Source of the DNA: Synechococcus sp. UW140 | GTDB taxonomy: Bacteria; Cyanobacteriota; Cyanobacteriia; PCC-6307; Cyanobiaceae | Length of the DNA stretch: 12,599 bases | Reading direction: 5' to 3' | Assembly (NCBI GenBank): GCA_945878795.1 | Contig: CAMDWF010000033.1 | Coordinates: forward strand, 1-12,599 | Part shown: positions 7,318 to 12,599 of the stretch, piece by piece | Position numbering within the stretch: the first letter of the stretch is position 1 | How the letters are laid out: every line of letters starts with the position of its first letter | Position numbers and translations under genes: made by a program | Notes under the pieces: generated by a model | Database searches by the model: none | What the model saw: the letters and a program-made list of their open reading frames with translations, nothing else | What the model was told of the DNA's origin: nothing

Positions 7318-7881
7318 ATGCAAACCCTTTTTTCCCCCGGTTCGCTGATCACCGTGGCTGGAGCGGTTCTCACCGTGATTGGCTCGATTGCCTACCTCAC
7401 CGACAGCCCGAACCTGAGTCTGCCAGGCATTTTCTATGGCATCCCCGTGCTGCTGGGAGGTCTGGCGCTCAAATCATCCGAGCTGCCCCCGGCCCGCCGG
7501 CTCACGGACTCGACCTTGTTGCGACCTCTGCGCGATTTGCCCGAAAATGAAAGTCTGCGCAAAGTGCTTGAGGATGTAAGCCGCTGGCGTTACGGCCAGA
7601 AGGCCCACCTGGAATCATCCCTGGAGGCTCTCAAGCTCTGGGATGAGGACCGTCCTCCCCAGTTGGAATCCATCGAAGAGATCCAGCAGGACAACGGCTA
7701 CGGACTGCGCCTGTTATTCAGCTGCCAGGCTGTGCCGTTCCAGCAGTGGCAGGACCGACAGGATCGGCTGGGACGTTTCTTCGGGCCTGGCCTGAGGGCA
7801 GAACTGAGCCAACCGGATTCGGCCCACCTGCTGCTGACCCTGCTGCCCAACGCCACCCCAGCCGCCACCGCCGCCCCGTGA
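7318..7881 (+). CDS. DUF2854 membrane protein
   Basis: Product of 187 residues of the DUF2854 family, known from cyanobacteria and plant chloroplasts; its function is not established. Two membrane segments lie near the N-terminus: ~9-29 (SLITVAGAVLTVIGSIAYL) and ~37-52 (GIFYGIPVLLGGLALK), followed by a soluble domain with LRDLPENESLRKVLEDVSRWRYGQ and a C-terminal Ala/Pro-rich tail. The ATG at 7318 is well supported: AGGAG at 7304-7308 sits nine bases upstream and the N-terminus is the usual short one for the family. The stop codon overlaps the GTG start of argB by four bases, suggesting translational coupling and one transcript with argB and the DUF3153 gene. Confidence 0.88.
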   Translation: MQTLFSPGSLITVAGAVLTVIGSIAYLTDSPNLSLPGIFYGIPVLLGGLALKSSELPPARRLTDSTLLRPLRDLPENESLRKVLEDVSRWRYGQKAHLESSLEALKLWDEDRPPQLESIEEIQQDNGYGLRLLFSCQAVPFQQWQDRQDRLGRFFGPGLRAELSQPDSAHLLLTLLPNATPAATAAP

Positions 7882-8798
7882 GTCAAGACCACACCGTCAG
7901 CCAGGCCGACAGCCTGCGGGTTTCCGTTCTCAGTGAAGCCCTGCCCTTCATCCAGCGCTTCGCGGGACGCTGCATGGTGGTGAAGTACGGCGGTGCAGCG
8001 ATGGTCCGGGAGGATCTTCGCGAGGCGATCTTCAGAGACCTGGTTTTGCTTAGCTGCGTTGGGGTGAAGGTGGTGGTGGTCCATGGCGGTGGTCCGGAGA
8101 TCAACACATGGCTCGGACGCCTCCAGATTCAGCCCGAGTTCCGCGAAGGACTGCGGGTGACGGACTCGGAAACCATGGATGTGGTCGAAATGGTGCTCGT
8201 CGGGCGCCTCAACAAACGTATCGTCAATGGGCTCAACCAGGTGGGGGGCCGGGCTGTTGGCCTGGCGGGCGGCGATGGCTGTCTGGTTACGGCCCGAACC
8301 CTGGGGGACGGCACCCATGGGCTGGTGGGGGACGTGGCCCATGTCGATCCAAGCGTGCTGCTGCCGCTGCTCGAAAACGGCTATATGCCGGTGATCTCTA
8401 GCGTCGCCCCCGATCCGGCCGGCCAGGTGCACAACATCAATGCCGACACGGTGGCCGGCGAACTGGCTGCGGCGCTTCAGGCCGAGAAACTGATCCTGCT
8501 CACAGACACCGTGGGCATCCTGCGGGACAGGGACAATCCGAATTCCCTAATTCGCCAGCTGACCCTGGCCGAAGCCCGTGGGCTGATCGCCAGCGGGATC
8601 GTGGCTGGCGGCATGACCCCCAAGACCGAATGCTGCATCCGCGCCCTGGCCCAGGGGGTGGCCGCCGCCCACATCCTCGATGGCCGGGTGCCCCATTCTC
8701 TGCTGCTCGAGGTCTTCAGCAACGCGGGCATCGGCACGATGGTGGTGGCTTCAGCCAAGGGCCTGAACAAAGCTACCGAGCCCGCGCCCTGCGCCTGA
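7878..8798 (+). CDS. argB: N-acetylglutamate kinase
   Basis: Phosphorylates N-acetyl-L-glutamate with ATP, the controlling step of arginine synthesis. The 306-residue product shows the amino-acid-kinase fold: a mobile N-terminal helix (SLRVSVLSEALPFIQRF, ~12-28) typical of arginine-inhibited forms, the catalytic-lysine motif VVKYGGAAM (Lys36), VVVVHGGGPEINTWL, HNINADTVAGELAAAL, LTDTVGIL, GGMTPK and the C-terminal VPHSLLLEVFSNAGIGTMVV. In cyanobacteria this enzyme is activated by the PII protein GlnB under nitrogen sufficiency; the N-terminal helix and overall length fit that type, but PII contacts are inferred. Start: GTG at 7878, sharing GTGA with the DUF2854 stop. No Shine-Dalgarno is seen upstream, which fits coupling. 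The frame is open further up inside DUF2854 but without family sequence. Confidence 0.96.
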   Translation: MSQDHTVSQADSLRVSVLSEALPFIQRFAGRCMVVKYGGAAMVREDLREAIFRDLVLLSCVGVKVVVVHGGGPEINTWLGRLQIQPEFREGLRVTDSETMDVVEMVLVGRLNKRIVNGLNQVGGRAVGLAGGDGCLVTARTLGDGTHGLVGDVAHVDPSVLLPLLENGYMPVISSVAPDPAGQVHNINADTVAGELAAALQAEKLILLTDTVGILRDRDNPNSLIRQLTLAEARGLIASGIVAGGMTPKTECCIRALAQGVAAAHILDGRVPHSLLLEVFSNAGIGTMVVASAKGLNKATEPAPCA

Positions 8799-8804
8799 GG
8801 CGGC

Positions 8805-9962
8805 ATGACGGCAGATCCCCTCCAGCAGGCCAGAATCGCCCTTGATCGCGGCGAATATGGCCAGGTGCTGCGATTACTCGAGCCCCTCTGTGCCAGTTAC
8901 CCAGCCACCAGCCCGGAAGGGGGCCGCCTGAGGTTGTTGCTGGCCACTGCACTGATGGGCCAAGGCCGCACCGATACCGCCGCCGCCTGCTGTCGCAGCC
9001 TGCAGGGTTGCCAAGATCAGCAGCTGCGCCACCAGGCCCGGGATCTGTTGCAAGTGCTGGAGGCCCCCGAGCTGAACCGACCCAGGGAGTGGTCCCTCAC
9101 TCTGCCCAACCTGGCCAGCGCCCCGCCCCTGGAAAAGCTGAGCCGTGGGCGCTGGCGCCAGCGCCGCGCCAGCGCCCCGGAGCCGGAGGCCCCACCTCCG
9201 GTCGGTCCCCTGCAGGCCCCGCGTGGCTTCGCCGCCCTGGTCGTGGCCCTGCTGCTGTCCGTGCTCCTTTCCCAACTGTTGGGGGGCTGCATGCGGGTGC
9301 GTAGCGAAATCCATTTCTCAGGGCCGGGTCGGCTGCAGATCAGCCATAGCCTGCGCCCAGCCAGCGGCAGCCCCTCCCCCTTGCAACAACGTTTCGTGGA
9401 GGCCCTGGGCCAAAGCCGGAACGGCGGCTTTCAAAGGCATCGTCAGGGGAGCCAGGAAATCCTGCAAACCCCTGTGTTGGCTGCCCCCCAGGCCCTGGAA
9501 GCCCTGGGCCAAAGCCTCAGCTTGTTCGGCGAGCTGGCGGCCACCCCGCTGCCCTCGCCCACCCTGGAGTTGCGCGAGCGCAACTGGCTGGTGGGGGTGC
9601 GCCAGCACCTGCTCCTGGATCTGGACCTCACCGCAGTGCCGAACTTACCGGGGCTCCAGCTGGAAGTGCTGCTCGATCCTGTGGCACCGGGGGATGTGCG
9701 GCGGGCCGAGCCCCTTGCCACCCGAACCGAGGCGGAAATCAGCGCGGCCTCCGCCCCCCAGGACCCCGGCTTTGGCAAGCAACTAGGGAGGGTCCTCTGG
9801 CCCCTGCAAGCCGGCCGCCGCAACACCCTGGAATTGGAATGCTGGCGGTGGAGTCCCCTGGGTCTGGGCAGCCTGTTGATCGCCCTGTTGTTGGTGCTCT
9901 CCCTTGCCCTGCAAAGGCTGCGCCTGAGGCTTGGCTTCGGCCTACCCGAACTGCCTGCCTAG
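8805..9962 (+). CDS. TPR-like / membrane / DUF3153 protein
   Basis: Product of 385 residues. Residues ~5-90 look like one or two tetratricopeptide-type helix pairs (QQARIALDRGEYGQVLRLLEPL; RLLLATALMGQGRTDTAAACCRSL), followed by LNRPREWSLTLPNL, a sequence I associate with a conserved cyanobacterial TPR family. A basic linker (RGRWRQRRA) precedes a membrane segment (~142-160) ending LLGGC (Cys162), which resembles a lipobox. MRVRSEIHFSGPGRLQISHSL then begins the DUF3153 domain, probably outside the cytoplasm (periplasm or lumen). A second membrane segment lies at ~352-370 with a basic C-terminal tail. Function unknown. Start: ATG at 8805 with GAGG (8797-8800) overlapping the argB stop; six bases separate the two genes, so they are probably one operon. 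An in-frame repeat is described separately. Confidence 0.85.
   Translation: MTADPLQQARIALDRGEYGQVLRLLEPLCASYPATSPEGGRLRLLLATALMGQGRTDTAAACCRSLQGCQDQQLRHQARDLLQVLEAPELNRPREWSLTLPNLASAPPLEKLSRGRWRQRRASAPEPEAPPPVGPLQAPRGFAALVVALLLSVLLSQLLGGCMRVRSEIHFSGPGRLQISHSLRPASGSPSPLQQRFVEALGQSRNGGFQRHRQGSQEILQTPVLAAPQALEALGQSLSLFGELAATPLPSPTLELRERNWLVGVRQHLLLDLDLTAVPNLPGLQLEVLLDPVAPGDVRRAEPLATRTEAEISAASAPQDPGFGKQLGRVLWPLQAGRRNTLELECWRWSPLGLGSLLIALLLVLSLALQRLRLRLGFGLPELPA
9402..9516 (+). repeat. 16-base exact direct repeat inside the DUF3153 domain
   Basis: GCCCTGGGCCAAAGCC occurs at 9402-9417 and 9501-9516. The copies are 99 bases (33 codons) apart and in the same frame, so both encode EALGQS (residues 199-204 and 232-237). 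The flanking protein sequence is not obviously duplicated, so this may be codon-bias coincidence or a remnant of internal duplication. Confidence 0.6.
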
Positions 9963-9973
9963 CCCATGCCCCC

Positions 9974-12271
9974 CTAGAGGTTGAGCGGGTCCGGATCGAT
10001 GGCTAGGGACACCTTTTGGGGCAACAGGGCCCGTAGCTCCTGTTCCGGGGGCAGGGGCAAGGGGGACCCTGCGGGGCCGTGCAACAGCACCTGCCAGCGA
10101 CTGCGACCCGCGACCCGCGCCACGGGGGCGGGAGCGGGGCCAATTGCCAACCAACCCTCCTGCTCCAGCCGGGGCCGAATCATCTCCACCAGGGCCGTGG
10201 CGGTGGTGGCCGTCGTGGCAGCAGAAACCCCAGCCAGCCGCAGCAGGCAAGCCCGGGCGAAAGGGATCTGGTTCCCCTCCCGCCTCAGGGCCAGTTCCCC
10301 GGCCAGAAAGCGCTCGTAACGGCCATCGACCAGGTGGCGGATGACGGGGTGATCGGGGTTGTAGGTCTGCACCAACACCTGGCCCGGGCGTTCGCCCCGG
10401 CCCGCCCGACCCGCCAGCTGCAGCAACAGCTGGAGGCATTGTTCGGAAGCCCGCAGGTCAGGGCGGTGCAAGAGACCATCGGCGGCGAGCACGACCGCCA
10501 GGGTCACCTGGGGCAGATCCATCCCCTTGGCGAGCATCTGGGTGCCCACCAACACATCGGCCTCGCCGGCGGCGAAGCGTTCGAGCAGGCGGCGGTGGCC
10601 ATCTCGTCCCCGGGTGGTGTCATGGTCGAAACGCAGCAGTCGCAGGTCCGGGAGTTCGCTGGCCAACTGCTCAATCACCCGCTGGGTTCCCGCCCCGAAC
10701 GGCTTGAAGGCGGTGGAACCGCAATGGCCGCAGCTGTCGGTTTTCTCCTGGCGGTGGTTGCACCAGTGGCAGCGCAGCCATTCGCGTCCATCCCGGCGGC
10801 GGTGCACGGTCAAGGCCACATCACAGTGGGGACAGAGCACCGCCTCCCCACAACTGCGACAGCTCAAAAAGGTGTGGTAGCCCCGTCTTGGCACCAGCAC
10901 GACAGCCTGTTCGCCGCGGCCTGCGAGACGGCCCAGGGACTCCCTCAAAGGGAAGCTGATCAGGCGCCGATTGCCTTCCGCCAGCTCGGCGCGCATGTCC
11001 ACCACATAAACCGGCGGCAACTGCCGCCCTTGGATGCGCTCCGGTAAGCGCAACAGGCGGCATTGGGCCTGGGGTTCGTGGCTGGCCCACCAGGTTTCCA
11101 GCGATGGGGTGGCGCTGCCCAGCACTAGCCGGGCCCCCGAGCGGCGGGCCCGCAGGCGGGCCACGTCCCTGGCGTGATAGCAGGGCATCGGACTCTCCTG
11201 TTTATAGGAGCCGTCGTGCTCCTCATCCAGCACGATCAATCCCAAGGCACCCAGGGGCAGAAAAACCGCGGAGCGGGTACCCACCACCAGCAAGGGCTTC
11301 CGCCCTGCGGCTTCCAGGCAGGCCCGCCAAACCGCCACCCGCTCCCGATCGCCCATGCCGCTGTGGTATTCGAGCACCTGGGTTCCAAAGCGGCGGCGGC
11401 AGCGATCCAAAAGCTGGGGGATCAAGCCGATTTCGGGGGCGAGCAGCAGCACGCTGCGTCCCGCCTGCAGCTGGTGGGCGGCTGCCTGGAGATACACCTC
11501 CGTCTTGCCCGATCCAGTCACCCCCCAGAGCAGGAACTCAGCCAGCCCCGTCCCAGAGCTGATGAGCGCAACGGCTTCGTCCTGCGCGGGGCTGGGGCAG
11601 GGGGGCGACTCCTGCGGCCCAACGTTGGGCCGGGCCCCCCCCGTCACCACCGCCATGGCAGCGGGCCGGCTAATCCGCTGCCGCTCGATCAGGCCCCGGC
11701 GCTCCAGGGCCAACAGCACACTGGCGCTGCATCCGAGGCTGGCAAGCAGATCCTTTTGGGCCACCGCCTCCTTGAGGGTGGCCAGATGGGCCACCACTTG
11801 CTTTTGGCGCTCTGGCAGGGCGGCCATTGCGTCCGCCGTGGCGTCCGCCGCATCGGCTAGTCGCACTGCCAGCACCTGCGGCTGCTCCGCCAGCGGATCC
11901 TTTCTGGCTGCGGAGCGCTGGCCCAGCCATCCCGGGGGCAGCACACTGCGCAGGGTGCGAAAAAGGCTGGTGTGGGTGGCCTGGGCGACCTCAGCCACCA
12001 GTTCTTGCCAACTTGGATCGATGGCAGCGGTTTGCAACACCGTTTCGATGGGCTGCAGTACCAGGTCCACGAGCTCCCCGCTGAGGGCGGTGGGGAATCC
12101 AACGACCAGGCCGGAGTGGGGTCTCCCCTGGAGCCGCACCAGCACCAGGTCCCCAAGTTGAAGGTGCCACTCCTTGGGGTTGGCATAGGTGAAGATTCGT
12201 CCTTCCCTGCCGGCCTCCAGCCAGACCTCAACCCAGGTCGGCGCAGTAGGGACGACCGCTGGTGCGCTCAC
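9974..12271 (-). CDS. priA: Primosomal protein N' (PriA replication-restart helicase)
   Basis: 3'-5' DNA helicase that reloads the replisome at collapsed forks; 765 residues, normal for the family. The N-terminal 3'-DNA-binding domain (~12-110: VEVWLEAGREGRIFTYANP) and a winged-helix region (~155-200) precede the helicase core: Walker A GVTGSGKTEVY (~250-260), LLLAPEIGLIPQL, DEEH box (349-352), CYHARDVA and SATPSLE. A zinc domain with all eight cysteines follows as four pairs: CRSC 471/474, CPHC 480/483, CHWC 501/504, CGHC 514/517. Then come GTGTQRV-like GAGTQRVIE, VGTQMLAKGMDLPQVTLAVVLAADGLL and LAGRAGRGERPGQVLVQT. The motif-V area reads LAADGLLHRPDLRASE where many PriA proteins have LDADSGLHLPDFRAAE; this may be a cyanobacterial variant. 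Start: GTG at 12271 (cac on the plus strand), with only a weak GGAT upstream. Ssb, its known partner, is encoded in the same window. Confidence 0.96.
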   Translation of the reverse strand: MSAPAVVPTAPTWVEVWLEAGREGRIFTYANPKEWHLQLGDLVLVRLQGRPHSGLVVGFPTALSGELVDLVLQPIETVLQTAAIDPSWQELVAEVAQATHTSLFRTLRSVLPPGWLGQRSAARKDPLAEQPQVLAVRLADAADATADAMAALPERQKQVVAHLATLKEAVAQKDLLASLGCSASVLLALERRGLIERQRISRPAAMAVVTGGARPNVGPQESPPCPSPAQDEAVALISSGTGLAEFLLWGVTGSGKTEVYLQAAAHQLQAGRSVLLLAPEIGLIPQLLDRCRRRFGTQVLEYHSGMGDRERVAVWRACLEAAGRKPLLVVGTRSAVFLPLGALGLIVLDEEHDGSYKQESPMPCYHARDVARLRARRSGARLVLGSATPSLETWWASHEPQAQCRLLRLPERIQGRQLPPVYVVDMRAELAEGNRRLISFPLRESLGRLAGRGEQAVVLVPRRGYHTFLSCRSCGEAVLCPHCDVALTVHRRRDGREWLRCHWCNHRQEKTDSCGHCGSTAFKPFGAGTQRVIEQLASELPDLRLLRFDHDTTRGRDGHRRLLERFAAGEADVLVGTQMLAKGMDLPQVTLAVVLAADGLLHRPDLRASEQCLQLLLQLAGRAGRGERPGQVLVQTYNPDHPVIRHLVDGRYERFLAGELALRREGNQIPFARACLLRLAGVSAATTATTATALVEMIRPRLEQEGWLAIGPAPAPVARVAGRSRWQVLLHGPAGSPLPLPPEQELRALLPQKVSLAIDPDPLNL

Positions 12272-12288
12272 GGCAATCGATCCGGATC

Positions 12289-12317
12289 TTGCAAACCTCT
12301 CACTCCATTCCTAGAAT
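12289..12317 (+). promoter_or_regulatory. Sigma70-type promoter, rightward
   Basis: TTGCAA at 12289-12294, a 17-base spacer and TAGAAT at 12312-12317: four of six matches to TTGACA and five of six to TATAAT at the optimal spacing. The expected start of transcription is about 12323-12325. It points away from priA, whose GTG lies 18 bases to the left on the other strand, so it should serve a gene to the right. It is the best promoter match I found in the window. Confidence 0.6.
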
Positions 12318-12318
12318 G
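12306..12318. promoter_or_regulatory. Dyad symmetry over the -10 box
   Basis: CATTC (12306-12310), CTA, GAATG (12314-12318) is a perfect 5-bp inverted repeat covering the -10 hexamer of the rightward promoter. It also yields a TAGGAA (12308-12313) on the minus strand, which could serve as a weak -10 for priA. It could be an operator for a dimeric regulator or simple coincidence. Confidence 0.35.
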
Positions 12319-12599
12319 TCGCTGTTGGGCAGTCCTCCAGACTGCCGTCGGAACCAGGCAGAGTTCCGTCCATCAAGAAGTTCCACGGGGCTCAGAAGCC
12401 GGATTTGAAACGCTGCCTCGTCAGCTCCACCGGATCGTCATTACCCCCTGACTTCATGGTCGACCCCACAGCCCCCATAACGGGGGGTCCGATTGCCTAT
12501 CGGATCCCTGGCTTCTCCACCATCATCCCCCACCCCAAGCAATCCTGCGTAACTTCCGATCGTTTTGCCGCGATCGACGTCGGTAGTCAGGCTCCCGCC
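12318..12599 (+). other. Structured leader / gene-start region at the right edge
   Basis: About 280 bases without a recognisable complete gene. After the 5' hairpin there is a small GGCT-CAGA-AGCC hairpin (12389-12400). Further on, a C5/G5 hairpin (12472-12486) and a 10-bp stem (12484-12493 with 12499-12508, one G-T pair) overlap in the G-run, so only one can form. A plus-strand frame from an ATG at 12456 (MVDPTAPITGGP...) stays open for 48 codons to the window end; it has no Shine-Dalgarno and I do not recognise it. The minus strand in the same region is also open for about 50 codons, so openness is weak evidence. By recalled synteny the next gene could be the principal sigma factor rpoD, with this as its leader or N-terminus; the window does not prove it. 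Confidence 0.4.
12328..12346 (+). promoter_or_regulatory. 5'-end hairpin of the rightward transcript
   Basis: GGCAGTC (12328-12334) and GACTGCC (12340-12346) are perfect 7-base complements around the 5-base loop CTCCA. The hairpin begins about four bases after the predicted transcription start, a position typical for hairpins that protect an mRNA 5' end. No T-run follows, so it is not a terminator. Confidence 0.55.

Noticed and set aside
7698..8432. 244-codon minus-strand frame over DUF2854/argB
   Set aside because: It is antisense to two well-recognised genes, with a His-rich, low-complexity product.
10079..11047. 322-codon plus-strand open frame antisense to priA
   Set aside because: It lies wholly opposite a priA gene with all motifs intact. 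The product is Gln/His/Gly-rich and unlike a protein, as expected for a shadow frame in GC-rich coding DNA.
1..12599. A hidden defence, mobile or biosynthetic system
   Set aside because: Every substantial frame is explained by core picocyanobacterial genes. No transposase, nuclease, toxin-antitoxin pair, CRISPR repeat, reverse transcriptase or modular synthase is visible.

Overview
This is a GC-rich (roughly 60-65% by eye), tightly packed bacterial chromosome segment. It almost certainly comes from a picocyanobacterium of the Synechococcus/Cyanobium type. The evidence is psb27 (a photosystem II assembly lipoprotein), DUF2854 and DUF3153 proteins (families mainly known from cyanobacteria and plastids), a cyanobacterial-style ssb, and a gene order I recall from Synechococcus and Prochlorococcus genomes: proS - psb27 - purA - PfkB kinase - cobK - ssb - small protein - DUF2854 - argB - DUF3153 - priA. 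The species assignment is inference. I see no tRNA, rRNA, IS element, CRISPR array or phage gene.

Left part (1-5573). A small helix-turn-helix protein gene on the minus strand diverges from a plus-strand series: proS (prolyl-tRNA synthetase with editing domain), psb27, purA (adenylosuccinate synthetase) and a PfkB/adenosine-kinase-like gene. Spacers are about 50-90 bases, so a shared transcript is plausible. The first ~600 bases look less GC-rich than the rest.

Middle (5574-9962). cobK (corrin pathway) on the minus strand converges on the kinase and diverges from ssb across only ~32 bases. ssb converges on a small uncharacterised minus-strand gene. Next comes a compact plus-strand cluster: DUF2854 membrane protein, argB overlapping it by 4 bases (GTGA), and 6 bases later a TPR-membrane-DUF3153 protein.

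Right part (9963-12599). priA (replication-restart helicase) lies on the minus strand, with its stop 11 bases from the end of the DUF3153 gene. Beyond its GTG start is ~330 bases without a clear gene. This stretch holds a good sigma70-type promoter pointing right (TTGCAA, 17 bases, TAGAAT), a perfect 7-bp hairpin at the expected RNA 5' end, and further right two hairpins that cannot form together because they share a G-run. It looks like the start region of a rightward gene whose body is mostly or wholly outside the window. From synteny I would guess the principal sigma factor rpoD, but no sequence in the window proves this.

Overall this is ordinary core-genome content. I found no convincing new multi-gene system. 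The points most worth checking are the structured leader at the right edge and the domain and membrane layout of the DUF3153 protein.
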